64,000 nt of DNA from VXNE01 sp965116625 (GTDB lineage: Bacteria; Pseudomonadota; Gammaproteobacteria; Pseudomonadales; Azotimanducaceae): positions 4,278,001 through 4,342,000 of the forward strand of contig OZ220717.1 in the NCBI GenBank assembly GCA_965116625.1, given 5' to 3'. Shown here in pieces: positions 9,004 to 17,480 of this stretch. The position numbers were made by a program, and so were the translations under genes. The notes beneath the pieces were generated by a model. The model saw only the letters and a list, made by a program, of their open reading frames with translations. It did no database searches and had not been told where the DNA came from. Position 1 is the stretch's first letter. Every line of letters starts with the position of its first letter.

Positions 9004-9217
9004 GTTGAATCGTCAACGACGGAAAAGCGTATTTCTCCCGAATCGCTGGCGCCGTTACGTCGTGCGGGAGATCGGATTGGTCGAGAGCGTCGTCGCGACA
9101 TGGGCGGGTCTGGACAACGTCTTCAGCTTCCCCGGGCGAGTAACGCACATCGCGATCCGCCATTCTGCTCCCTTGACGATTCCGTTCAACGAGACGGTTG
9201 CGGAGCACACCGGTTGG

Positions 9218-11056
9218 TTACCGACCCGCCTCGATGCGGCGTGCCTTCTCCTCGTCGAACCACCAGCCGTCTGGGAACGGCGCGACGAACATCTCGTCGG
9301 GCTGGTCGGGCCGGCCGAACTTGTCCCAGTAGACGATGCGCGTATCGTCGAGGACATCGAGGGGCAACTGGTAGTAGTTCCAGAGCAGCACGCGGTCGAG
9401 CGCGCGCAGGGCACTCACGAACGCGTGGAGGTCCGTCGCCGCCAGGGCCGCATCGACCAACGCATCGACCGCGGGATGGTCGATGCGGGACGTGTTCCAG
9501 TAGGTCTCCGAGGCGGAGTGAAAATAGGGCCGTAGCTGCCACGATGGCGGGACCGAAATGAAGCCCTGAAGGATAAGGGCGTCGAAGTCGCCACTGCGCC
9601 GCCGATTGGTGAGACTCACGGTCTCGACCATCCCGATGCTCGCCCGGATACCCAGGACGGTGAGCGCATTCACGTACGGCAACAGAATTCGCACATGCTC
9701 TGGCGAGGCACAGAGGAACTCGATCGAGAAGGGCTCGCCCGTCGTGTCCACCAGGACGTTGCCCTGCATCCTGTAACCGGCTTCCCCGAGTAGTTGCCGA
9801 GCCCTTGACAGACCCTGGCGGTCGACACCTTTCCCGTCCGAGCGGGGAAACGAGAAGACCCGGTTGAACACGGCGTCAGGAAACAGCCCTCGGTATGGTT
9901 CGAGCAGCGCCACCTCCGCGGCGTCCGGCAACCCCGACGAGGCGAACATCGAGTCCGCAAAGTAGCTGTGGGCGCGTCGTCGTTCACCGCCGTGCAGCGC
10001 ACGGTTCTGCCACTCGAAATCGAACGCGTGGGCCAGGGCTTCCCGTACGAGGGGATCGTCGAACGGCTGTCGCTGAGTGTTGAGGGCGAGGCGCCACCGG
10101 GGACCACGTACGGCTCCCGAACCAAGGGTGCCTTTACGCAGCCAACCGCGCTCGACTGCTGGAACGTCGTAGGAAAACAACCAGTGGCGGGAGTCGCTCT
10201 CGGTCCAGACATCGATCAGGCCGGCACGCAGCGCTTCGCGGGCGACGACGCCGTCGAGATGGCGCTCGTAGCGAATCGTGTCGAAGTTGAACCTGCCACG
10301 ATTGATGGGCAGGTCACGGCCCCAGTAATCGGGCACCCTGCTGTACTCGAAGTACCGGTCCCGGGAGGTCTTTGTCAGTCGATACGGGCCGCTTTGCAAC
10401 GGCGGTTCATCCGTCGGCTGGGTGACATCGCGTTCAAGCCAGTAGTGCGCCGGAACCATCGGGATGAAGCCCATGATGTGGACCTGCTTGGCTACATCGG
10501 AGTCGCCGTGAACCACAACCGTCAGCCGACCCGGCGCCTCGACCCCGGTAATCCAGTCGAGAACCCCTCCCCATCCCGAAGCCATGTAGTCCTGGCGGAA
10601 CGTGTCCAGCGAAAATTTGACATCCGTCGACGTAATCGGCGTCCCATCGTGCCAGCGGGCCTGGGGTCGCAGTCGCAACACGATGCTGCGCCGGTCGGCG
10701 CTCAGCGCCACCGACTCGGCGAGACTGCCGTAAAAGCCGGAAAGTTCGTCCCCGGCGCGCTTTAGCAGGCAGTCGTACGACAGCGTAAATCCCGGCGGCT
10801 TGGACGTTGGTGTCGCGCTGACCATGCCGTAGGTATAGGCGAGCGACAGCGTGCCTCCCTTCGGGGCATCGGGATTGACGTAGTCCAGGTGAGCGAAATC
10901 CTCGGAGTATTTCAGCTCGTAGTTGGGTATCTGCGAAATTCCGTGACGGAACTCGAGGGCATCGAAATCGACACCGTCCGCGGGCGCCTGTTGGGCACAC
11001 AGGACCAGCAGCCACAGGCCGGCAGTCGCTGTGCATGGGTTGATCCGGAACACCAA
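9218..11056 (-). CDS. Extracellular solute-binding protein family 5 (YejA-like)
   Basis: A 612-residue periplasmic binding protein of the oligopeptide (SBP_bac_5) class, closest in pattern to YejA. A hydrophobic signal segment (TAGLWLLVLCAQQAPADG) precedes the mature part. Family marks include LDYVNPDAPKGGTLSLAYTY near residue 60, LRPQARWHDGTPITSTDVKF, and a late PSWQLRPYFHSASETYWNTS segment. It should hand peptides or peptide-like compounds to an inner-membrane ABC permease, but no permease gene is nearby, so it is an orphan in this window. It ends 37 bases after the luciferase-like gene on the same strand. Confidence 0.88.
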   Translation of the reverse strand: MVFRINPCTATAGLWLLVLCAQQAPADGVDFDALEFRHGISQIPNYELKYSEDFAHLDYVNPDAPKGGTLSLAYTYGMVSATPTSKPPGFTLSYDCLLKRAGDELSGFYGSLAESVALSADRRSIVLRLRPQARWHDGTPITSTDVKFSLDTFRQDYMASGWGGVLDWITGVEAPGRLTVVVHGDSDVAKQVHIMGFIPMVPAHYWLERDVTQPTDEPPLQSGPYRLTKTSRDRYFEYSRVPDYWGRDLPINRGRFNFDTIRYERHLDGVVAREALRAGLIDVWTESDSRHWLFSYDVPAVERGWLRKGTLGSGAVRGPRWRLALNTQRQPFDDPLVREALAHAFDFEWQNRALHGGERRRAHSYFADSMFASSGLPDAAEVALLEPYRGLFPDAVFNRVFSFPRSDGKGVDRQGLSRARQLLGEAGYRMQGNVLVDTTGEPFSIEFLCASPEHVRILLPYVNALTVLGIRASIGMVETVSLTNRRRSGDFDALILQGFISVPPSWQLRPYFHSASETYWNTSRIDHPAVDALVDAALAATDLHAFVSALRALDRVLLWNYYQLPLDVLDDTRIVYWDKFGRPDQPDEMFVAPFPDGWWFDEEKARRIEAGR

Positions 11057-11092
11057 GCAACCGCAAGTCGAGGTACAGTCGATTGACGGGAG

Positions 11093-11995
11093 CTAAAAGA
11101 CCGACAGGACCTCGGACTCAACCCGCTGTATGGCCGCCGTATTGCCCCCAAAGCCGCAAAACATGATTTCGTCTGCGCCAGCCTCGATATAACCGCCCAG
11201 GTAGTCCTGGACCGCGTTGACGGTTCCCCAGCAGTACCACGGTTGACCCGGTGATTTCTTCCACTCTTCATCACTGTCGAATATCCTGGTCGGTATACAG
11301 ACCGTGCGGCGGACTTCTGCCGGATCGCGCCCAAAGTCCTCGCAGTGGCGGTCGATCGCCCGTTGCTTCTGCTTGTATACCTCCACACCGCCGGGGTGCC
11401 AGAAGTCGAGATTGCTGGTATCACCATAGCGCGCACAGGTCCTCAGGGTGCGCTTTTCGCCATTGCCCCCGATCACGATGGGAATCGGTCCGTCCTGGGA
11501 CGTTCGAGGCGACATGGGCGCGTCCTTCAACTGGTAGTACTTGCCGGAGTAGTTCACGTATTCCTCCGGGTCCTTGGTGAGCAGCATACGGATCAACTGC
11601 GTCGCCTCCTCCAGCCGGTCACTGCGCTCCCGCAGCGACGGGAAGTCCCAGCCGTAGGCGGTATGTTCCTGTTCGTACCAGGCGGCGCCCAGTCCCAGTT
11701 CCACCCGACCGCCCGATATGTGATCGATGGTGGTCGCCATCTTTGCCACGAGCGCCGGGTTTCGGTAGGTGTTTCCGGTCGCAAGAATGCCGAGACGCAC
11801 CCGGTCGGTGATCGTCGCCACGGCAGAGAGCAGCGTCCAGCCCTCCATGGCCGAGCCATGTCCACCGACCCCCGGCGGCATGAAGTGATCGGAAAGCCAC
11901 AGGCTATCCCAGCGTCCCGCTTCCACCGTCTCTGCGACCGCGACAACGTTGGACCACTGCGTGTTGTATTGACCGGTCTGTACGCCGAACTTCAT
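11093..11995 (-). CDS. Luciferase-like (LLM class) flavin or F420 oxidoreductase
   Basis: A 300-residue TIM-barrel oxidoreductase of the bacterial luciferase-like family. The N-terminus MKFGVQTGQYNTQWSNVV, the WDSLWLSDHFMPPG segment, TDRVRLGILATGNTYRNPA and ISGGRVELGLGAAWYEQE follow the family order. PIVIGGNGEKRTLR is the usual cofactor-phosphate region. Whether it uses FMN or F420 cannot be settled by eye; the WYEQE-type barrel is common among F420-dependent members. It is one of three LLM genes in the window. Start ATG at 11995; a 342-base gap separates it from the divergent cysD. Confidence 0.85.
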   Translation of the reverse strand: MKFGVQTGQYNTQWSNVVAVAETVEAGRWDSLWLSDHFMPPGVGGHGSAMEGWTLLSAVATITDRVRLGILATGNTYRNPALVAKMATTIDHISGGRVELGLGAAWYEQEHTAYGWDFPSLRERSDRLEEATQLIRMLLTKDPEEYVNYSGKYYQLKDAPMSPRTSQDGPIPIVIGGNGEKRTLRTCARYGDTSNLDFWHPGGVEVYKQKQRAIDRHCEDFGRDPAEVRRTVCIPTRIFDSDEEWKKSPGQPWYCWGTVNAVQDYLGGYIEAGADEIMFCGFGGNTAAIQRVESEVLSVF

Positions 11996-12337
11996 GGCGA
12001 TCTCCTGTGTGCGTGGGTTGTTCCTTCCATCCCCATTTTCGCATGGGAATAGTCGAGGATTCGGTGATCAGCGCGACCATACTTGACTAACGGTGCCTCG
12101 TACAGCGATCAGTCGAACGCTCCATCCAAAGGAGGGAAATGCCTGGACGGTTCTTGCAAAACAGAAATGCATTTCTAAAGTGCAAGAATGCTCAAGCGCA
12201 CGATCTCTCCCCTGATCGGCCGAGCTGACCGGCGAGAGTCGTCTTGCCGGGTTTTCTCCGATTAGTTTCTATCCAAATGCGAAATCGGCTTACTCATCGC
12301 TGATTCAGGACGTGGTTCTGGCATTAGAATTGCTCCC
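11996..12337. promoter_or_regulatory. Divergent control region of the LLM gene and cysD with a 38-base dyad
   Basis: This gene-free stretch lies between divergently read genes. At 12151-12188 there is a dyad: TTCTTGCA (12151-12158) faces TGCAAGAA (12181-12188), and the centre is the perfect 14-base palindrome AGAAATGCATTTCT (12163-12176). Both share one centre and 15 of 19 pairs match. It looks like an operator for a dimeric or tetrameric regulator. A TAGAAT box lies just before the cysD start but is not a convincing promoter. No coding sequence is seen. Confidence 0.6.
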
Positions 12338-13240
12338 ATGCCGGCGATGACACACATCAGGCAACTCGAAGCGGAGAGCATCCACATCATCCGCGAGGTT
12401 GCGGCCGAGTTCGAGAAGCCCGTCCTGCTCTATTCGATCGGCAAGGACTCGTCGGTGCTGCTGCACCTCGCGCGCAAGGCGTTCTTCCCCGGCGGGCTGC
12501 CCTTTCCGCTGCTGCACGTCGACACGACCTGGAAGTTCCGCGAGATGATCGCGTTCCGCGACCGGGTGGCGGGGGAATACGGCCTCGACCTTATCGTCCA
12601 CACCAATACGCAGGGGGTCGCCGACAACGTCACGCCGTTCACGTATGACAGCAGGAAGTACACCGACATCATGAAAACCCAGGCGCTGCTCACAGCGCTT
12701 GACAAGCACGGCTTCGACGCGGCGTTCGGTGGCGCCCGGCGGGACGAGGAGCGCTCCCGGGCCAAGGAGCGCGTCTACTCAGTGCGCGACCGCAACCACC
12801 GCTGGGACCCCAGGAGCCAGCGACCCGAACTCTGGAACCTGTACAACGGCAACATCAACCGCGGCGAGGAAGTGCGCGTCTTTCCGCTCTCGAACTGGAC
12901 CGAGATCGACGTCTGGCAGTACATCCTGGCGGAGGGTATCGAGATCGTCCCGCTCTACCTCGCGGCGGAGCGGCCGGTGGTCGAGCGCGAGGGCACCCTC
13001 ATCATGGTCGACGACGACCGCATGCCGCTCGAACCCGGTGAAGAGCCGCAGCAACGCATGGTGCGGTTCCGCACCCTCGGCTGCTATCCGTTGTCCGGCG
13101 CCATCGAGTCCACCGCGCAGACGCTGCCTGAAGTGATCCAGGAGATGTTGCTTGCACGGTACTCCGAACGGCAGGGCCGGTTGATCGACCACGATGCCGT
13201 GAGTTCGATGGAGCAAAAGAAGCGCGAAGGGTACTTCTGA
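12338..13240 (+). CDS. cysD: Sulfate adenylyltransferase subunit 2 (CysD)
   Basis: A 300-residue PP-loop ATPase that, with CysN, makes adenosine 5'-phosphosulfate from sulfate and ATP, the first step of sulfate assimilation. The N-terminus THIRQLEAESIHIIREVAAE is the family hallmark, followed by the PP-loop LLYSIGKDSSVLLHL, FGGARRDEERSRAKER and the end SSMEQKKREGYF. Two start codons, 12338 and 12347, are possible; the second matches the usual MTH start. The stop overlaps the cysNC start by one base (TGATG), so the two are coupled. Confidence 0.96.
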   Translation: MPAMTHIRQLEAESIHIIREVAAEFEKPVLLYSIGKDSSVLLHLARKAFFPGGLPFPLLHVDTTWKFREMIAFRDRVAGEYGLDLIVHTNTQGVADNVTPFTYDSRKYTDIMKTQALLTALDKHGFDAAFGGARRDEERSRAKERVYSVRDRNHRWDPRSQRPELWNLYNGNINRGEEVRVFPLSNWTEIDVWQYILAEGIEIVPLYLAAERPVVEREGTLIMVDDDRMPLEPGEEPQQRMVRFRTLGCYPLSGAIESTAQTLPEVIQEMLLARYSERQGRLIDHDAVSSMEQKKREGYF

Positions 13241-15192
13241 TGTCCGAACCGGTGACGCCCGGCTCCGATCAGCGGCACCTGATCGAACGGGACATAGATG
13301 ATTATCTCGCCCGGCACGCAGACAAGGAGATTCTGCGCATCCTGACCTGCGGCTCGGTGGACGACGGCAAGAGCACCCTCATCGGTCGCCTGTTGCACGA
13401 CTCGCAGTTGATCCATGAAGACCAGCTCGCAGCCATCGAGCGCGAGAGCAGGACCGGCGGCTCGCGGGCGGGCGAACTCGACCTGGCGCTTGTCGTCGAC
13501 GGTCTGCAGGCGGAACGCGAACAGGGCATCACCATCGACGTGGCCTACCGCTACTTTTCCACCGCCAGGCGCAAGTTCATCATCGCGGACACGCCCGGCC
13601 ACGAGCAGTACACGCGCAACATGGCGACCGGCGCCTCCACGTGCGACGCCGCGATCATCCTGATTGATGCCGCGAACGGCGTGCTGACACAAACGAGACG
13701 GCATACGTTCATCGCTCGTCTGCTCGGCATCCGGCACCTCATCGTCGCCGTGAACAAGATGGACCTCGTCGAGTACGACGAAGCCACCTTTGGGACCATC
13801 CGCAGAGACTACGAGGTGTTCGCTTCCCGCCTCGGAGTGGAGGACCTCAACTTCATTCCCATATCCGCGCTGCACGGCGAAAACGTCGTCGAAAGGTCCA
13901 CCAACATGCCGTGGTACAGGGGCGCTTCCCTGATGCACCTGCTTGAGAACATGCATGTCGCTCCGGGCGCGGGTATCGACAACTTCCGCATGCCGGTACA
14001 GCGCGTGAACCGGCCAGACGAGTCGTTTCGCGGCTACAGCGGCAGCGTGGCGAGCGGCGCGGTGCGACCGGGCGACTCCGTCGTCGTCCTGCCTTCGGGC
14101 CTCACCACCGAAGTCAAGCGCATTGTCACCATGGACGGCGACCTCGAGGAAGCGTCTGCGCCGATGGCCGTGACGCTGACGCTCGCCGACCAGATCGATG
14201 TGGGCCGCGGCGACATATTGGCGAGTCCCGCGAACCAGCCCCGGGTCTCGGACACGATAGACGCCACATTGGTGTGGATGGGCGAAGAGCCCATGGCGCC
14301 GGGCAAGCAGTACATGGTCAAGCAGGGCGCGAAGCAGGTCTTCGGCCGGGTCGAAACGCTGCGTGACAGGGTCGATGTCAATACCCTGGAAACTCTGTCC
14401 GCATCGACCCTGGCCCTGAACGAAATCGGCCGCGTCCGCCTGGTTCTCGCAGAACCAGTGCCGTACGACGCATACGAAGACAGCCGCGCCACCGGCTCAT
14501 TCATCGTCATCGACCGCCTCTCCAACATCACGGTCGGGGCCGGCATGATCCAGGCCCCCGGGGGTCAATCGATGCACTCCCATTGGGACGAGACGCCCCG
14601 CGGCGCGTTGACTGCCGCCGGCCCCGCGGTTACCGCGGCAGAAAAGTCGCAGCGGCTGGGACAGGCGCCCGTGACCGTGCTGTTCACCGGCCTCTCGAAG
14701 ACCGGCAAGACGGTGATCGCCCAGGCCGTCGAACGCAGGCTGTTCGACGAGGGGCGGCTCGCCACGGTGATCGACGGGCAGAACTTCCGGCTGGGCCTCA
14801 GTCGCGATCTCGGCTTTTCCGCCGAGGACCGCTCCGAAAACGTGCGTCGCGCGGCGGAGTCCGCCCGGCAGATCAACGATGCGGGCCTGATCTGCCTGAC
14901 CGCGTTCGTGGTACCACTCGACAGCGTCCGCGAGCGCGCCAGGGCGGTCGTCGGTCCCGAACGCTTCCTCGAGGTATACCTCACCTCGCCCATCGAGGAA
15001 CTGAAGCGGCGCGACGAAAGCGGCCTCTTCGAGGCGGCGGAACGCGGCGAGATTCCGAGTTTCCCCGGCGTCAGCTCCGAGTTCGAGGAACCCGCTTCGC
15101 CGGACCTGGTGCTGGATACCGCTTCGCTTGGCGTGGAGGACTGCGCCTTGCGCGTCATGGAACTGCTGCGCCAGAGGGGTTTCATTCGCTAA
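13240..15192 (+). CDS. cysNC: Bifunctional sulfate adenylyltransferase subunit 1 / APS kinase (CysNC)
   Basis: A 650-residue fusion. Residues 1 to about 450 are CysN, a GTPase of the EF-Tu group, with GSVDDGKST (38-46), DTPGHEQYTRNMATGAS and VNKMD. From about residue 475 there is an APS kinase domain, which would turn APS into PAPS. That domain departs from the norm: its P-loop reads GLSKTGKT (484 onward) where GLSGSGKS is usual, IDGQNFRLGLSRDLGFS replaces DGDNVRHGL, and the Ser-Pro pair of the usual FISP segment is FVVP here (residue 558). It may be a divergent but active lineage. It follows cysD with a one-base overlap. Confidence 0.93.
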   Translation: MSEPVTPGSDQRHLIERDIDDYLARHADKEILRILTCGSVDDGKSTLIGRLLHDSQLIHEDQLAAIERESRTGGSRAGELDLALVVDGLQAEREQGITIDVAYRYFSTARRKFIIADTPGHEQYTRNMATGASTCDAAIILIDAANGVLTQTRRHTFIARLLGIRHLIVAVNKMDLVEYDEATFGTIRRDYEVFASRLGVEDLNFIPISALHGENVVERSTNMPWYRGASLMHLLENMHVAPGAGIDNFRMPVQRVNRPDESFRGYSGSVASGAVRPGDSVVVLPSGLTTEVKRIVTMDGDLEEASAPMAVTLTLADQIDVGRGDILASPANQPRVSDTIDATLVWMGEEPMAPGKQYMVKQGAKQVFGRVETLRDRVDVNTLETLSASTLALNEIGRVRLVLAEPVPYDAYEDSRATGSFIVIDRLSNITVGAGMIQAPGGQSMHSHWDETPRGALTAAGPAVTAAEKSQRLGQAPVTVLFTGLSKTGKTVIAQAVERRLFDEGRLATVIDGQNFRLGLSRDLGFSAEDRSENVRRAAESARQINDAGLICLTAFVVPLDSVRERARAVVGPERFLEVYLTSPIEELKRRDESGLFEAAERGEIPSFPGVSSEFEEPASPDLVLDTASLGVEDCALRVMELLRQRGFIR

Positions 15193-15240
15193 AAGGGACA
15201 GTGTTATGCTCGCCCGGCACTCGGGCCACGGGAGGGTTCG

Positions 15241-15660
15241 ATGTCCAACAAGCCGCTGCCGGCGGTCACCTACCTGAAGATTCCCGACGAGGGAGACCCC
15301 TACCTGGAGGGTCACAGGTGCGATGCCTGCGGCGCCATCTTCCTGGATGCGCGCCGCGTTTGCGCAAGGTGCGGCGCCCGGGACCAGATGCAGGCCGTGC
15401 CGCTGTCCAATACGGGCACGCTCTACTCCTGGTCGATCGTGTACCGGTCGTTCCCCGGCGTCGAGGTGCCGTATATCTCCGCGGTGGTCGATCTCGACGA
15501 CGGCGCGACGGTCAAGGGCAACCTCATCAACGTCGAGCCGGACCCCTCCAACATCGCTTTCGACATGCCGGTGGAAGTGACCTACGGCGATGCCCTGGGG
15601 CGTAGGGACAGGGACGGCAACGCGTACCTGTCGTACTTTTTCCAACCACGGACCGGGTAG
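15241..15660 (+). CDS. Zn-ribbon OB-fold protein (DUF35 type), thiolase partner
   Basis: A 139-residue DUF35-type protein with a rubredoxin-like zinc ribbon, CDACG and CARCG, at residues 28 to 46, followed by an OB fold (GTLYSWSIVYRSFPGVEVPY, then VKGNLINV). Proteins of this kind sit beside SCP2-type thiolases and form a complex with them, probably helping to bind acyl-CoA. The thiolase follows 43 bases downstream on the same strand, which is the standard arrangement. It starts 48 bases after cysNC. Confidence 0.88.
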   Translation: MSNKPLPAVTYLKIPDEGDPYLEGHRCDACGAIFLDARRVCARCGARDQMQAVPLSNTGTLYSWSIVYRSFPGVEVPYISAVVDLDDGATVKGNLINVEPDPSNIAFDMPVEVTYGDALGRRDRDGNAYLSYFFQPRTG

Positions 15661-15703
15661 GACGCGCACCAACTCATGGAACAGGATTAAAAGGAGCCCA
15701 GCA

Positions 15704-16849
15704 ATGACGGATGCCTATATCGTCGGCGTGGACATGATCAAGTTCGGGCGCTTCCCCGAGAAATCCGTGCCCCAGATCGGGGCCGAGGCGGCGTTGCTGG
15801 CGCTCGATGACTGCGGCCTCACCATCCAGGACATGCAGGCGCTGTACTGCGGCAACCTGGGACAGGCGAGCGGGATGGTCGGCCAGAGGATCCTGCAGCA
15901 GATCGGACAGACCGGGATACCGGTGGTCAACTGCGCCAACGCGTGCGCCACGGGCGCGACGGCGTTTCGGGAAGCCTGGGCTTGTGTCAAGGCGGAACTC
16001 TACGACCTCGTCATCGCGGTCGGCGTCGAACAGATGGGCCGCGGCCTGCTCGGCGGTGGGGGCGGCCGTAGCGGCATTCCCAGGGAAGGATTGCTCGGCT
16101 CGGGCACGATGCCGTCGGTTTTCGCCGAGGCCGGCATGGAGCACTCACGCAAGCATGGAACCACCTTCGAACAGTTCGCCAAGGTCTCCGTGAAAAACCA
16201 TCACCACGCGACGATGAACTCGAAGGCGATGTACCAGATCGAGACGCCGCTCGAAACCGTCATGAACTCGGAGATGATCTCCTACCCCAACACCAAGCTC
16301 ATGTGCTCCGTGAACGTGGATGGCTCCGCAGCCGCGGTCATCGCCAGCGAAAGCAAGGCACGCGAACTCGGACTCATGGACCGCGCCGTCAAGGTGCGGG
16401 CATCCGTGCTGACTTCCGATCCGTGGCAGGAGCGCGACCTCGTGATGCCCGACGTCAATACCTGCACGCGCACGGCGGCGGCGGCGGCCTACGAGATGGC
16501 CGGCGCCGGCCCCGACGACATCGACCTGGTCGAACTGCACGACTGTTTCGCGACCGCGGAAATCCTGCACTACGAGAATCTCGGGCTGTGCGCCGACGGC
16601 GAGGCGGGCCGGCTGATCGACGAGGGTGAAGTCGAACTCGGGGGCAGGATTCCGGTCAACGTGTCCGGCGGCCTCCTCTCGAAAGGTCACCCGCTGGGCG
16701 CCACCGGCATCGCCAACATCTACGAGGTATCCACCCATCTGCGCGGCGAAGCGGGCAAGCGGCAGGTGGAAGGCGCACGGCTCGGCATGACCCACGTGAT
16801 CGGGCTCGGCAGCGCCTGCGGAATCCATATTCTCGAAAGGGTCGCTTAA
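15704..16849 (+). CDS. Thiolase family protein (SCP2-type acetyl-CoA acyltransferase)
   Basis: A 381-residue thiolase of the lipid-transfer (SCP-x) group, expected to cleave or form a carbon-carbon bond on acyl-CoA. The nucleophile is Cys81 in NCANACATGATAF. The active His and second Cys region are seen in ELHDCFATAEILHYE and in SKGHPLGATG near the C-terminus, with GLGSACGIHILER at the end. The ATG at 15704 is preferred because AAGGAG lies 10 bases upstream; a longer frame upstream overlaps the DUF35 gene. With that gene it forms a pair for acyl-chain or sterol-like side-chain metabolism; the substrate is unknown. Confidence 0.88.
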   Translation: MTDAYIVGVDMIKFGRFPEKSVPQIGAEAALLALDDCGLTIQDMQALYCGNLGQASGMVGQRILQQIGQTGIPVVNCANACATGATAFREAWACVKAELYDLVIAVGVEQMGRGLLGGGGGRSGIPREGLLGSGTMPSVFAEAGMEHSRKHGTTFEQFAKVSVKNHHHATMNSKAMYQIETPLETVMNSEMISYPNTKLMCSVNVDGSAAAVIASESKARELGLMDRAVKVRASVLTSDPWQERDLVMPDVNTCTRTAAAAAYEMAGAGPDDIDLVELHDCFATAEILHYENLGLCADGEAGRLIDEGEVELGGRIPVNVSGGLLSKGHPLGATGIANIYEVSTHLRGEAGKRQVEGARLGMTHVIGLGSACGIHILERVA

Positions 16850-16877
16850 GGCACACTGCTGGCGCGGTCTGCGAAGC

Positions 16878-17363
16878 ATGCGCATCGGCGTCGTCAGCGA
16901 CACGCACAACAACCTCAAGAACTGCCGGCGTATCGTGCAGCTCTTCAACGAGGCGGGCGTCGACGCGGTGGTCCATACCGGCGACATCACGCAGGCGAAG
17001 ACCCTTGCCGTGTTCGCCGCCCTCGATGCGCCGCTTTACGGCGTATACGGCAATAACGACCAGGAGCGCGAAGCGCTCGACTCCACCGCCCGGGAACTCG
17101 GCTTCTGCTTCCGGGACCCGCCGGTTGAATTCGCCTGGTCCGACCGGCGCATCGTCGTGGTTCACGACCCGCGCGACCTCGCGGGCACGCTCGGGCCGGA
17201 ACACGACCTGGCCCTTCATGGGCACACCCACATGCTGCGCATGGAGCGGAGCGGCGACCAGCTCGTCTTCAATCCCGGCGAATGTGCGGGCCACATGGCG
17301 GGCCTCAACGCCGTGGGCGTAGTAGACCTGGGCACCCTCGAACCGCGGCTGCTGCACTTCTGA
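16878..17363 (+). CDS. YfcE/MJ0936-type metallophosphoesterase
   Basis: A 161-residue calcineurin-like phosphodiesterase with the metal ligands in order: DTHNN (residues 8-12), HTGD, YGNND, VVHDP and GHTH. It is the compact YfcE type, whose members cleave phosphodiesters with Mn or Ni; the natural substrate is usually unknown. It follows the thiolase by 28 bases on the same strand and is about 118 bases before glycyl-tRNA synthetase, so it may be the last gene of the preceding operon. Confidence 0.9.
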   Translation: MRIGVVSDTHNNLKNCRRIVQLFNEAGVDAVVHTGDITQAKTLAVFAALDAPLYGVYGNNDQEREALDSTARELGFCFRDPPVEFAWSDRRIVVVHDPRDLAGTLGPEHDLALHGHTHMLRMERSGDQLVFNPGECAGHMAGLNAVGVVDLGTLEPRLLHF

Positions 17364-17480
17364 CCCACGGCCGGCCCGTTCCCGGAAGCGCCTGACTCGG
17401 ACCCCGCATCCACGCCGCGTTCCGCACATTGCGGTATAGTGCCGCCGCCCCGAAAAACCTCGACGAACCCGGAGTCTCTA

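Noticed and set aside
9005..9217. Open frames between the ATPase and the binding-protein gene
   Set aside because: Several frames run into the neighbouring genes but none has a recognised domain or start.
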